DNA of 25,417 nucleotides from Ruminococcaceae bacterium UBA7127 (GCA_002493005.1 DKXL01000038.1:1-25417); one strand, 5' to 3'; counted from the stretch's first letter, positions 14,534 through 23,743 are shown. The notes: a model not told the origin generated them from the sequence alone. Made by a program: numbers and translations.

Positions 14534-15496
14534 TCAATCTTTTATTGCATACTTTATCAAAAAATAAAGTCTGTATTTTATCATCAAAAGTTTAATTTTA
14601 TTCTTTTTGTCGAGTCCTGTGTCAAGAGCCGCTATTTTTTCTTTCTGCTGCAAAAGTTTGTCGGAAAGCAAGCGCTTGTCAACACTTTTGCAAAGCAGTT
14701 TGTAGATAATGTGAAACACACGCTCAACCGTCTCTCTGCACACAAGAGGTATATTCTCAGGGCAATTCTCTTTTGCAAACTGTGCAACTGCGCCGTGCAT
14801 AACAAAATTATCGTCTATATAATCAAGCCTTGTGTTACTTACAGCGCCGCCGCTGTTCTTAACGTAATAATAAACCGCCTTGTCAACAGGCAAAGCCCTG
14901 TGCACAAAACGAATGTAATCCATCAAAAAAATGCCGTCCTCACTGCTTTTCATTCCCCGTGGAAAGCAAAGGCTGTGCTTCTTTATTATCTCGGCACAAA
15001 ACAGCTTGTTCCAGGGAGCATTATACCTTTGACAGCACAAATCCCTGCATAAAGCCGAAAATTCACTGATTTCATCGTTTATGTGATTAATTTTTACGGT
15101 TTGAGCGCAGGTAAAATAGCTGAAAATTGCAAGCTCACTTTGACTGCTCTGCATTCTTTCTGCTGTTAAAAGCAGTGTATCAATATAGTCATTTGCTACA
15201 TAATCGTCGGCATCAACAAAAGCTATGTATTTGCCTGATGCTTTTTCAAGCCCTGTATTTCTTGCAACGCTGACTCCGCTGTTTGGAATACTGATAAGAT
15301 GAATATTATCGTGGTTTTTGACATATTCACTGCAAATGCTTTCGGTGTTGTCAGCAGAACCGTCGTTGACGATTATAATTTCTGCACCAACGGTACTTTG
15401 ACTTATAAGACTGTCAAGGCATCTTTTGATACAGCCCTCACTGTTATAGGCAGGAATTATTATGCTGATAACCGTTTGATTTTTGCTGTCACGCAT
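14534..15496 (-). CDS. GT2 family glycosyltransferase
   Basis: A 320-residue GT-A fold enzyme that should transfer a sugar from a nucleotide donor to the growing lipid-linked unit on the cytoplasmic side. Motifs: SIIIPAYNSEGCIKRCLDSL at the start, IIVNDGSADNT, NSGVSVARNTGL, and the metal-binding DADD at 95-98 (IAFVDADDY). The acceptor region carries APWNKLF and SSEDGIFLMDYI, where the ED pair is the usual catalytic-base region of this type. The C-terminal third is a Lys-rich helical extension. It starts at ATG after AAGGAGGA, 17 bases past the previous gene. Confidence 0.93.
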   Translation of the reverse strand: MRDSKNQTVISIIIPAYNSEGCIKRCLDSLISQSTVGAEIIIVNDGSADNTESICSEYVKNHDNIHLISIPNSGVSVARNTGLEKASGKYIAFVDADDYVANDYIDTLLLTAERMQSSQSELAIFSYFTCAQTVKINHINDEISEFSALCRDLCCQRYNAPWNKLFCAEIIKKHSLCFPRGMKSSEDGIFLMDYIRFVHRALPVDKAVYYYVKNSGGAVSNTRLDYIDDNFVMHGAVAQFAKENCPENIPLVCRETVERVFHIIYKLLCKSVDKRLLSDKLLQQKEKIAALDTGLDKKNKIKLLMIKYRLYFLIKYAIKD

Positions 15497-15513
15497 AACA
15501 TTCCTCCTTAATT

Positions 15514-16401
15514 TTATAAATTATAATACTCCATGAGGTTTTTCAGTGCAACGTCATTTGCGTTGGTTTGGTCAACATTTATGGATTTAAGGCTCGTTTT
15601 TTGCGAACCCTTGACCGTAAACCATTCCTTTGAATTTAGATTCACTTTTACGGCAGGCACTTCGTTTTTCATAGCCAGCACCTTGAGCCATATATCGTCG
15701 GTTGTCGGCGCAAGCCGCTCGATAATGCTGTAATCAAAGCAAACATCATCAAAAAAATGCGGAGGATACAGCACTCCCCCCACTCCGATTGGGACCAAGG
15801 TTTTGAGCGGTCCTTTAATGTCCTTTGACAAGCCCTGCCATTTGCTGTAAGGCGAAGGTCTGCCGTTTTCAAACGTCATATTGTGAGCACGATAGCACAC
15901 TACACAATCAGGGTGCTCCTCGTGAGTTTCTATAAGTTTTTTAAGCCAGCTTTCGGGATAGAGTGTGTCGTCATCTGCTGTAACGATTGTACAATCCGAA
16001 AACTGCTGTGCTGTACAAAATATTTTTTTATATGAACGAAAATCATCGCAAAACTTAATCTGCAAGCCGTAATTTTTAAGTGATAATATTCTCTTTGGCA
16101 AATCAGCCTCGCCGTTTGGAAACTGTCCCTTTGCCAGCCACAGTATAACCTGCTTATTCGAAACGCTCTGTCTGAGCAGGCTGTTCAAACAAAAGTACGC
16201 CTGTTCGATACGTGCAGGATATGTGGTAAGCGACACGATTACATCTGAGCTGTCATTTGAAGCTTGCTTTATTTTAAACAGCTTGCAGTAAGGACGATAC
16301 AAAACATTTGCCAAAACACCCACAACTCTGTTTCTGAAAATCTGCGCCTTGCCTGATTTTGCCCAGGGTGACACTAATGAATATAAAAAGTCCAGCATCA
16401 T
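15514..16401 (-). CDS. GT-A glycosyltransferase with DDD motif
   Basis: A 295-residue protein. The N-terminus (MMLDFLYSLVSPWAKSGKAQ, a hydrophobic/amphipathic stretch) may touch the membrane. The catalytic domain begins VIVSLTTYPARIEQAYFCLNSLL, then VILWLAKGQFP, and the metal site is D143-D145 in VTADDDTLYP, followed by a region with GVGGVLYPP and TTDDIWLKVLA, where the paired Asp may be the catalytic base. This is a GT2-like family found in capsule loci; the sugar is unknown. Two ATG codons are adjacent (16401 and 16398) and the GAGGGG site fits both, so the start is uncertain by one codon. It is 8 bases after the Wzy gene stop. Confidence 0.85.
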   Translation of the reverse strand: MMLDFLYSLVSPWAKSGKAQIFRNRVVGVLANVLYRPYCKLFKIKQASNDSSDVIVSLTTYPARIEQAYFCLNSLLRQSVSNKQVILWLAKGQFPNGEADLPKRILSLKNYGLQIKFCDDFRSYKKIFCTAQQFSDCTIVTADDDTLYPESWLKKLIETHEEHPDCVVCYRAHNMTFENGRPSPYSKWQGLSKDIKGPLKTLVPIGVGGVLYPPHFFDDVCFDYSIIERLAPTTDDIWLKVLAMKNEVPAVKVNLNSKEWFTVKGSQKTSLKSINVDQTNANDVALKNLMEYYNL

Positions 16402-16409
16402 ATCACCCC

Positions 16410-17765
16410 TCAGCCTATTGTATTTGCCCGATTTATAAGTGTTCTCTGCGGTATACCGCCGTTATTGCCTTTTGACAATACTCTTGAGAACGCAAGCAGT
16501 GCCCACAGCATATAATTAAGCGTGCCGGGGTCGCCAATCAAATTACCCGTTGCCGAGATTAACAGAAAGCACAGAATCATTCCGTTAACCATACTCTTTG
16601 CCTTTATGTCGCCAACCGTCACCGCCATTTTGGGACTGTACATAGCAATCATTGCAATTACCCAGATTACAAAGCCGATAAAACCTATCTCCAAAATAAT
16701 GATAAGGTATGAAATCTCAAAGTTAGACGTCATATCATAAGACGTAAGCAATGAGGCTATCTTGTTTAGTCCTTCGCCGAGCAAGACACTCTCAAGAGGA
16801 AGCTCCCCAAACACGGCGAGTCCGTTTAATCTGCCCATAAGCGAGTTACCGCTGGTGTCACGTGCAAACAAGCTGTTGTAAATTTTTTCAAAATCCAGTG
16901 CAACAATCAACACAGCCACACATATCAAGAGCAACAGCAGCTTACCGATTTTTTTGTTGGTATAAAGATAAATTACTGTGTACACAGCAAACACAAGAAG
17001 CGCGCCTCGTGAATTTGTAGAGAGTATTGCGCCCGTAAGCAAAGCAAATTGCAGTGCCTTAAGTACTGTCAGTCTGACATTCTTCATCATTCCGGGTACA
17101 GGCTTGTTGTACAAATATACAATTCCAAGCACATAATAAACTCCGTTAACCAGCGGGTGACCGAGAAATGCCGTACCTCTAAACTGCAAATGTGCTCTGT
17201 AAACATTGTGAGCGCCTCTATACCACTTTACTGTTTTGAGGTAGTAAGCGTCAAACAGCAGGCTTTGCTTTATCACCAGCTCAAGGCAGGCAACGGCGGC
17301 ATTAATCAGAATAAATGCATAGATAAATTTAAGCAGCTTTGGCATATCATCAGGATTGAGCACCCTTGACATCGACACTGCGGCAAGCATAGGCACAAAG
17401 TAGTTATCAATCATCTTGTTGCTCAACGCACCCGAGCCGTCGGCACAAATGCGCATTAGTATTATAACAAGACAGCACGACATAACCACAAGCCCCGTCA
17501 CGCTGATTTTTTGAATTTTAAGCTTGCGTGTCACCACAAGACAGGCAAACAAAATGACTGCATCATATGCCGCCATACTCATATTCAGTATTCCTGAGGT
17601 ACCGTATGGACTGCCGCTTATTAATCCTATTGCCTCGGGAGGAATAAATAGCAATACTGCAAAAAAGAGTATAAATGCGTTTACAACTTTATCTCTTGTC
17701 ACAAACCAAAGGTTCAGCGCAAGCGATATTGCTATAAAAACTGCAAGCGTTGCCGAAAATGCCAA
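16410..17765 (-). CDS. Wzy-like O-antigen/exopolysaccharide polymerase
   Basis: A 451-residue protein with about 11-12 predicted membrane helices. The region around STNSRGALLVFAVYTVIYL with the preceding long outside loop (YYLKTVKWYRGAHNVYRAHLQFRG, shown here only as a landmark at residues ~177-200) is typical of the Wzy_C/O-antigen-ligase superfamily, which polymerises lipid-linked repeat units outside the membrane. In a Gram-positive without LPS a polymerase role is the better call. The start codon is TTG at 17765, supported by AAAGGAGG about 8 bases upstream; no ATG lies near. Family sequence identity is low, so the assignment rests on topology, the SRG motif and the operon. Confidence 0.85.
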   Translation of the reverse strand: MAFSATLAVFIAISLALNLWFVTRDKVVNAFILFFAVLLFIPPEAIGLISGSPYGTSGILNMSMAAYDAVILFACLVVTRKLKIQKISVTGLVVMSCCLVIILMRICADGSGALSNKMIDNYFVPMLAAVSMSRVLNPDDMPKLLKFIYAFILINAAVACLELVIKQSLLFDAYYLKTVKWYRGAHNVYRAHLQFRGTAFLGHPLVNGVYYVLGIVYLYNKPVPGMMKNVRLTVLKALQFALLTGAILSTNSRGALLVFAVYTVIYLYTNKKIGKLLLLLICVAVLIVALDFEKIYNSLFARDTSGNSLMGRLNGLAVFGELPLESVLLGEGLNKIASLLTSYDMTSNFEISYLIIILEIGFIGFVIWVIAMIAMYSPKMAVTVGDIKAKSMVNGMILCFLLISATGNLIGDPGTLNYMLWALLAFSRVLSKGNNGGIPQRTLINRANTIG

Positions 17766-17798
17766 TATTCTTCCTCCTTTTATCGTGATTTGCTAAAG

Positions 17799-18980
17799 TT
17801 AATTCTTTGTATTAAGCTGTGACGCAATGTCTGCGTCAACAATTTCTTCGCCTGATTTATCTTTGAGCTGAGCCTTGGATTCTGCACTCAAGCCGTCATT
17901 AACGGAAGCGCACATATCGCAGGTGCTGCAAGCGTCAAGCTCAGCCTTTGAAACTTTGCCGTCCCTGTAGTCACGAACAATTTTGTTCTCATACATACTG
18001 TATTTTTTCTTTTTCCAGAAGAAAAGGAATTTGTGCTTTAAAACCCACAGCACAGGCTTCCAGATGTACTTGTGCATTGCAGGTGATACAGAGCCTATCA
18101 TCCAGCAGTCACGGTCACAGCAGCGCACCTTTTTGCGCACAGCTTCAGCCTCACTGCTGTTCCAAAGCTCATCCCATGTCTGAGTGTTGAGGTTACCCAT
18201 AACCTCCTTGTCCTTCGTGCCGTTGCACGGCATAACATCGCCATACGGGTCAATAAAAAATGTGTCAAAGCTCATATCACACGGAAGCAAACGCTTTTGA
18301 CCGTAAATGTAATTGATAAGACCGTGGTTAAAATATGCCCTGAACCACTTTTTGGGGCTGTTGGATTTTAAAAGCTCGTTTACAAGATCTTCAAAATTCT
18401 GTGCAACCATAGGGCGGTCGTGAATGATGTTCTTTGCCTCAACAAAATAGAAGCTGTTGTGAAGCGATGCTGTTGCAAACTCCATATTCATTTCATCAGA
18501 AAGCTTGTAGAGCGGAACAAGGTCAGGAGCATTCTTGTCCTGCACCGTCATACCAAAGCCCACGTCCTTCATACCCATTTCAACAAGCTTTTTTAGGGTT
18601 GTGTAGCCCTTGTTAAAACCGTCGTCCAGTCCGCGTATTTCGTTGTTGGTCTGCTCAAGTCCCTCAATAGAAATGCGAATACCTATATTGGGAAATTCCT
18701 TGCACAAATCAACAATGCGATCAGTAAAAAATCCGTTTGTCGAAATTACAATTCTATCGCTCTTTTTGTACAGCTCACGCACGATGTCCTTGAGGTCGGT
18801 GCGAATAAACGGCTCGCCGCCTGTTATGTTGGTAAAGTACATTGGCGGAAGCTTTTTGATGGTTTCAAGACTTATCTCCTCCTCAGGCTTTGAGGGGCAT
18901 TTATATCTGTTGCACATTGAACAGCGTGCATTACAACGATATGTAACAATTACGGTTCCGTTAAGTTTTTTTGTTGCCAT
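17799..18980 (-). CDS. Radical SAM / SPASM protein in exopolysaccharide operon
   Basis: A 393-residue enzyme. C16, C20 and C23 form the CX3CX2C site for the radical-generating 4Fe-4S cluster, followed by GGEP (54-57) and STNG (80-83). A SPASM-like region follows: C234 with C252 in the CX12GX4C spacing, a CC-x3-C group (287, 288, 292) and C351, C354, C357 near the C-terminus, so one or two auxiliary clusters are likely. Between them is a segment (305-325) with hydrophobic and Trp/Phe-rich residues flanked by lysines, possibly a membrane-touching helix. The reaction is unknown. SPASM proteins commonly act on peptides but others act on sugars and lipids. Its place between a GT4 and the polymerase gene suggests glycan or glycolipid modification. 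ATG after CGGAGGT. Confidence 0.9.
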   Translation of the reverse strand: MATKKLNGTVIVTYRCNARCSMCNRYKCPSKPEEEISLETIKKLPPMYFTNITGGEPFIRTDLKDIVRELYKKSDRIVISTNGFFTDRIVDLCKEFPNIGIRISIEGLEQTNNEIRGLDDGFNKGYTTLKKLVEMGMKDVGFGMTVQDKNAPDLVPLYKLSDEMNMEFATASLHNSFYFVEAKNIIHDRPMVAQNFEDLVNELLKSNSPKKWFRAYFNHGLINYIYGQKRLLPCDMSFDTFFIDPYGDVMPCNGTKDKEVMGNLNTQTWDELWNSSEAEAVRKKVRCCDRDCWMIGSVSPAMHKYIWKPVLWVLKHKFLFFWKKKKYSMYENKIVRDYRDGKVSKAELDACSTCDMCASVNDGLSAESKAQLKDKSGEEIVDADIASQLNTKN

Positions 18981-19012
18981 ATTGACCTCCGAATAATTTA
19001 TTGCAGGGCAAA

Positions 19013-20167
19013 TTACTTTTTGCCACCTAGTCTCCTTTGATATACCTCTAAAAATCTGTCAGCCAGCGCATCCCATGTATATCTCTCTTTTATCGTCTTT
19101 TCTGCATTTTCACCTATTTTCTTGCGCTTGTCACTGTTTTCCATTACCTCAATAATTTTATCTGCCCATTTGTTTGCATCAAGCTCATCTATAACAATTC
19201 CGTTTTCGCTTGTCATAAGTGTGCCTGAGCCGCCGTTATGAGTAGTGAAAACAGGAAGTCCGAAATACATAGCCTCAAGCAGAACCATTCCAAAGATTTC
19301 ATAGCGGGTAGGCAATAAAAATGCGTCGCACACCTCATAAACCGCCTTCATATATTTTTGGTCAAGGCGACTTGTCATAATAATTGATTCTCTCAGGTCA
19401 AGCTCGTCAATTTTTTGCTCCACCATTTGGCAATATTCTTCCTTGCCCTTGCCTATCATCACAAGCTTGTAGTCAGAATTTTGCTCCAATACCTTGGCAA
19501 ATGTTTCGAGCAGGAAAGGAATATTTCTGCGTTCTTCAAGAACTCCAATATACAGCAGATATTTGTTGCTGCCCTTGCTGTCAAACAAACGCTTTACAAA
19601 CTCCTGTTCATACAAGCCGTCGGTTTCTGCCAAAATATTGCTTGTATCAAGTCCGACACCTATTGTAGTTACGTCGTCAATTCCCTTGCTGTGCATATAT
19701 TCCTCAGACAGCTTGCTCTTTGTTATTACCATCATATTCTTGCGGTGTGACAGCTTGAGCAGGGTATTGTCCCAAATTTTCGCCTTTAAAATATCTCCGC
19801 GATTTTTTTCGTAAAAATAAGGCCCGTTGTAATTTATAACCTTGTTTTGGATGTGAGTATTAAGCCACCACGAAATAATCCCAACATAGCCTGTAACCTG
19901 TACAAGATCGTAATCATTCACATACTTTTTAAGCGACGGAAAAATTCCCTCATAAAACATTCCCCAGCCGTGCCACCAAAGAATGTTGAGCGACAAGCCG
20001 TCATCAAAGGTGAGCGTTTGAAAATGGTCCTTTTCTCTACCGCCGTAATACGCCACGTCAACCTGGTGTCCCTTTCGGATAAGCGCCTTTGCAAGTCCGA
20101 TTCCCTGCAAATTGTATGTATTCAGATTAACCTTATTTGGTGTTGTTCTGACAATTAATATCTTCAT
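19013..20167 (-). CDS. GT4 family glycosyltransferase (A)
   Basis: A 384-residue GT-B glycosyltransferase. The N-terminal half starts MKILIVRTTPNKVN and holds GIGLAKALIRKGHQVDV, typical of acceptor-side Rossmann domains. The C-terminal half has LLYIGVLEERRNIPFLLETF, VMIGKGKEEY, and the GT4 donor-binding EX7E motif E290...E298 in YEIFGMVLLEAM, then HNGGSGTLM. It should add a sugar to the lipid-linked intermediate on the inner face of the membrane. It starts at ATG after GAGGAACACA, 15 bases beyond the pyruvyl transferase gene, and is followed after 32 bases by the radical SAM gene. Confidence 0.93.
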   Translation of the reverse strand: MKILIVRTTPNKVNLNTYNLQGIGLAKALIRKGHQVDVAYYGGREKDHFQTLTFDDGLSLNILWWHGWGMFYEGIFPSLKKYVNDYDLVQVTGYVGIISWWLNTHIQNKVINYNGPYFYEKNRGDILKAKIWDNTLLKLSHRKNMMVITKSKLSEEYMHSKGIDDVTTIGVGLDTSNILAETDGLYEQEFVKRLFDSKGSNKYLLYIGVLEERRNIPFLLETFAKVLEQNSDYKLVMIGKGKEEYCQMVEQKIDELDLRESIIMTSRLDQKYMKAVYEVCDAFLLPTRYEIFGMVLLEAMYFGLPVFTTHNGGSGTLMTSENGIVIDELDANKWADKIIEVMENSDKRKKIGENAEKTIKERYTWDALADRFLEVYQRRLGGKK

Positions 20168-20182
20168 TGTGTTCCTCTTGAT

Positions 20183-21343
20183 TTATTCCACTCCGTCAAG
20201 CGCAGTTTTGATATATAAATCAGCCTCTGTCCTGAGAACTGCAAGTTTTTTATCAACATCATCATAATTTATTTTTTCTTCAAGCACGTCTGCAAGGTTC
20301 GTGTTTAAATTATATCTGCGGCTTTGCAAGCCGAGATTTGCACACAGAGTATCTATTCTTGAGTTCTTTGAATGCCTTGCACCCTCGCTGTAACGGTCAA
20401 AGGTTACAAACGGCTTGTGATGAATAATTGAAAATACAGAGCCGTGAAACGAGTCTGTACACACAAATTCTGCGCCCCTGATAAGATTTAAAAATCTGTC
20501 GGGCGCAACATCATAAGGCGCATAATCGCCAAAGCTCTCGTCACTGTCAATGTACTGGTCAAGATGCCTGAGCGCAACGATTTTGCAGCCGAGCTTCTTT
20601 GCCGCCTGCTGTACCTCCTTGCGATACCGGGGATTGTCACCCAAGAAGTAAGAAAAAATATAAGGCTCGTCAAATTCCTTTTGATACGGCACAAGCCTTT
20701 CCCAGCCCGATTTATCAAACATAAATACAGGGTCAAGCAGTGTAGGAACGCTCCGAGCTGTAAGCTCCTTAATAATCTCGCTGCCCCTGTTCTCGCGCAT
20801 ACTTATGTATTCAATACGATTAAGGTAATTAATTGTGCGCCGTTTCTGATACCAAGGAATGTTGCTCACACCAAAACTTGATGCATAAGAAATTTTGCGA
20901 ACATCATCCGGTACAAACATAAGGTTGTAGTAATTTGTCGGCAATCCCGCAGGACTCCACAACTGGTCACTGCCTGTGATTACGGCGCTGTATTTTTCAG
21001 CGCCCTCACACAATTTTGCATAGCCGTGATACACCTCGGACAAATTGGTAAATGCCTTGTCTTTAAATTTTGCAAAAGCATCCATTCGCACAGCATCATT
21101 CTTTGCAAACTCCTGATGTTCACGCAAGCCTTTTTGCTTTTTTGCCGCTTCAATCTTGTCATTGCGCAAAACGCTGTTGAGAAGTCTTGGCAGAGACTTG
21201 ATAACGAACGCAAGTGATTTTTTCTTTTCATAACGTATCAGTTCATATTCAATATTGTGCTCCTCGAGCATTTTTACGGTAGCGTATGACTGAAGCATAC
21301 CTCCGTAATTTTCGTGAAAATATTTTATACAAACGCCAATCAT
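20183..21343 (-). CDS. Polysaccharide pyruvyl transferase family protein (copy 2)
   Basis: A 386-residue protein of the PS_pyruv_trans family. It opens MIGVCIKYFHENYGGMLQSYATVKML (the N-Y-G-G element), and has ITGSDQLWSP (122-131), ISYASSFG, ISMRENRG, TLLDPVFMFD and TDSFHGSVFS (296-305), all in the order seen in the family. The middle has a basic insert (KKKSLAFVIKSLPRLL... KKQKGLREHQ). Enzymes of the family use phosphoenolpyruvate to form ketal pyruvate, but some members act otherwise, so the donor is not certain. ATG after AGAGGT. It follows a GT4 gene by 12 bases. A second, divergent member lies at 13412-14512. Confidence 0.92.
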   Translation of the reverse strand: MIGVCIKYFHENYGGMLQSYATVKMLEEHNIEYELIRYEKKKSLAFVIKSLPRLLNSVLRNDKIEAAKKQKGLREHQEFAKNDAVRMDAFAKFKDKAFTNLSEVYHGYAKLCEGAEKYSAVITGSDQLWSPAGLPTNYYNLMFVPDDVRKISYASSFGVSNIPWYQKRRTINYLNRIEYISMRENRGSEIIKELTARSVPTLLDPVFMFDKSGWERLVPYQKEFDEPYIFSYFLGDNPRYRKEVQQAAKKLGCKIVALRHLDQYIDSDESFGDYAPYDVAPDRFLNLIRGAEFVCTDSFHGSVFSIIHHKPFVTFDRYSEGARHSKNSRIDTLCANLGLQSRRYNLNTNLADVLEEKINYDDVDKKLAVLRTEADLYIKTALDGVE

Positions 21344-21355
21344 AACTACCTCTGC

Positions 21356-22570
21356 TCAGTATACTTCTTTCAAAAGTCTGTCTGCATACTGTTCAACGGT
21401 TACAAGCTGTTCGCTTTGACAGCCTGCACACATTGATTTGTATGCCTCTTTATCGCTGTAAATCAGCTCAATTTTATTTATCAAATCAGAAGCGTCTCCG
21501 GCTTTAAAGATATATCCGGTTTTGCCCTGCTTAGCAATCTCCTTTAATCCGCCTTTGTCCGACACAATTACGGGAGTGCCCATTGCAATAGATTCTATTG
21601 CGCTAAGCCCAAACGGCTCATACCACTGCGACGGCACAACGGTTACTTTAGCGTTTTTAATAACATTCTTAATCTCGCCGCCGTCCAAAAAACCAAGGTC
21701 GGTTATGTTTTGTATTCCCTCAAGTTCTTCCTTGAGAGGTCCTGAGCCTGCAAATACAAATTTGGTATTCGGCATTAACTTTGCTGCTTCAATCAAGGTT
21801 TTTACGCCCTTTTCTACAACATATCTGCCAAAATACAAAACATAATCTTTCTGTGCTTCATTATTAATATTATTTTCGCCTGCGCTTTCAAAATCGGTGA
21901 AGTTGTGAAGCGTAAGCGTTTTGTCTGCAAAAATAGGGTTTGTATCCATTTTGGACTTCATAAACTCCGAGCAGCAAATTATTTTGTCAATGTTCTTATA
22001 TGCACCCTTTAGCTTCCAAAAAACAGCCTCAGCCGTACCGATTGCCGACTTTGCGGTTGAGCCGTGAATACATTTTCCCTTAGTACAGTTCAAAAAGTGA
22101 CCGCCAAGACATTTTTCGCAGTTTTCGCCTGACAGGGGATTTTGGAGCATATGGTTTGGACAGATAAGCTGATAATCGTGCGCAGTATAAACAATTCTGC
22201 ACTTTCCGCCGCTTTTTTGGCTCCATTTTTTTACTTCTAATATAATCGACGGTGTAAGCTGATAGTTAAAATTGTTTAGGTGCACTACGTCAGGCTTAAA
22301 GTCATCAAGCACAAGCCTTAACTTTTTGCGCGCTTCTGAGGAATAGATTGTCTTTATCGGATAAGTAATCTTTGAAAGCTTGCTTCCGCCGTGAAAATCC
22401 ATATCCGATGTGTAGGCATTCACGTTATTTCCCACACATCTGCCCTCGTGCTCCATTCCAAAATACTGCACCTGATGCCCCACCCGTACAAGGTGTTCAC
22501 CAAGCTTAAACATATATGTTTCCGAACCGCCGTTGGGGTACAAAAACTTGTTTACCATTAATATTCTCAT
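21356..22570 (-). CDS. GT4 family glycosyltransferase (B) with Cys cluster
   Basis: A 404-residue GT-B enzyme. It begins MRILMVNKFLYPNGGSETYMFKL, the usual GT4 opening with a GG-x-E loop, and the donor half has VLYFGRYVVEKGVKTLIEA, FVFAGSGPL and the EX7E motif E318...E326 in WYEPFGLSAIESIAMGTPV. An insert in the N-terminal half carries five cysteines (C137, C151, C154, C162, C167) with His140, His158 and His169, a possible metal site or disulfide-rich loop that recurs in a GT4 subgroup. The ATG at 22570 is preferred over GTG 22573 because AGAGG lies 7 bases before it. It overlaps nothing and is 30 bases behind the next upstream gene. Confidence 0.92.
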   Translation of the reverse strand: MRILMVNKFLYPNGGSETYMFKLGEHLVRVGHQVQYFGMEHEGRCVGNNVNAYTSDMDFHGGSKLSKITYPIKTIYSSEARKKLRLVLDDFKPDVVHLNNFNYQLTPSIILEVKKWSQKSGGKCRIVYTAHDYQLICPNHMLQNPLSGENCEKCLGGHFLNCTKGKCIHGSTAKSAIGTAEAVFWKLKGAYKNIDKIICCSEFMKSKMDTNPIFADKTLTLHNFTDFESAGENNINNEAQKDYVLYFGRYVVEKGVKTLIEAAKLMPNTKFVFAGSGPLKEELEGIQNITDLGFLDGGEIKNVIKNAKVTVVPSQWYEPFGLSAIESIAMGTPVIVSDKGGLKEIAKQGKTGYIFKAGDASDLINKIELIYSDKEAYKSMCAGCQSEQLVTVEQYADRLLKEVY

Positions 22571-22600
22571 CACAAAACCTCTGTGTTGTGTTAATTTGCC

Positions 22601-23743
22601 TTATCCTTTGTATAATTTTAGAGTTCTGTCGGTAACGTCGTCCCAGTTGTACCGATTGCAAATATAATTTGCCGCTCCGTCTTTATATGCCTGAACAATC
22701 TTGCTGTCGTCGCAAAGCGCTTGCAGCTTACGGCAAAGGTCGTCTGTATTGCCCTTTTCAAAAATAACCGCATTGTCACCCACAACGTCTGCACATTCCG
22801 CAATACTTGACACCAAACAGCAATTTGAATAGCTCATTGCTTCAAGCAAACTCAGCGGCATCCCCTCAAGGTCGGACGGCAGGGTATATACATATGCATT
22901 GCTGTAAAGCTCTTCAAGAAGCTGTCCGTATACAAACCCGGTAAAAAAAATTCTGTCATCATCGCCGGCAAGCTCTTTGAGTTCATTCAAAAACTCGTCT
23001 GTGTCGCTTGCGCCGCCTGCAATTACAAGCCTTTTTGATGTATTGACATTCTTAAATGCACTGATAAGATATCTCAGTCCCTTTTCCGGCACAATACGTC
23101 CGAGATACAATATGTATTCATCCTTATCCAGTCCGAATCTTGATTTGATAAGCTCGGGTTTTTGGGGATTGGGACGATTTACCCCGTTTGGTATAAATAC
23201 AGTCCTGCGGTTATAGGTATCTGCAAAATACTGTTCAACACCTCTGCTCAGCACAATTATTTCATCGGCATACTTTACCGCTGTTTTCTCGCCGAACATA
23301 ATATATTTGCTTGCAAAATTACCCCATTTGGCACGCTGATGATCAAGCCCGTGAACAGTAGCTATACAACGCTTGCCAAACAGTTTGGGCAGCCACAGCA
23401 TTGCGCACGGTCCTTCTGCGTGAAAATGGACAATATCGTAACGACAAAAGGCACACTTAAGTGCCCCAAAAAACGACGACGTCATCGCCGCAAGTCCTTT
23501 TTTGTCAATAGTAATTACGGATTTAAGCTCAATTTCTCTGTATCGCCCGCCTGTGATATCGGCATCAAACTGCTTGCCGCTGACGTGATGACCCCTGCGG
23601 TTGTAGCACACAACCCTGTGTCCTCGCTCTGCCATTCGTGCAGAAAGCTCTTCAACCACAATTTCAACGCCGCCTTCTCGTGACGGAATACGCTTGTGAC
23701 CCAGCATTGCAATGTTAAGTTTATCGGTTTTCTTTTTGCTCAA
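22601..23743 (-). CDS. GT4 glycosyltransferase with DUF1972-like N-terminus (rhamnosyltransferase-like)
   Basis: A 380-residue GT-B enzyme. Its N-terminus (IAMLGHKRIPSREGGVEIVV... LSARMAERGHRVVCYNR) is the DUF1972 type found in capsule rhamnosyltransferases such as pneumococcal WchF/Cps2T, which often add the second sugar after the priming sugar. The donor half has YLGRIVPEKGLRYLISAF, AGGASDT and the E293...E301 motif in DLEGMPLSLLEAMSYSN. The start is TTG 23743, since GAGAGGA precedes it and the next Met is residue 13. Being third in the operon, after priming transferase and ugd, fits an early transfer step. Rhamnose is a guess because no dTDP-rhamnose genes are in the window. Confidence 0.9.
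   Translation of the reverse strand: MSKKKTDKLNIAMLGHKRIPSREGGVEIVVEELSARMAERGHRVVCYNRRGHHVSGKQFDADITGGRYREIELKSVITIDKKGLAAMTSSFFGALKCAFCRYDIVHFHAEGPCAMLWLPKLFGKRCIATVHGLDHQRAKWGNFASKYIMFGEKTAVKYADEIIVLSRGVEQYFADTYNRRTVFIPNGVNRPNPQKPELIKSRFGLDKDEYILYLGRIVPEKGLRYLISAFKNVNTSKRLVIAGGASDTDEFLNELKELAGDDDRIFFTGFVYGQLLEELYSNAYVYTLPSDLEGMPLSLLEAMSYSNCCLVSSIAECADVVGDNAVIFEKGNTDDLCRKLQALCDDSKIVQAYKDGAANYICNRYNWDDVTDRTLKLYKG

Noticed and set aside
14333..15052. 239-residue plus-strand reading frame across the GT2 and pyruvyl transferase genes
   Set aside because: It overlaps two well-supported minus-strand genes in full, has no family features and no initiation signal.
23162..23683. 173-residue plus-strand reading frame
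   Set aside because: Antisense of the DUF1972-type GT4 gene, with low-complexity composition and no start signal.
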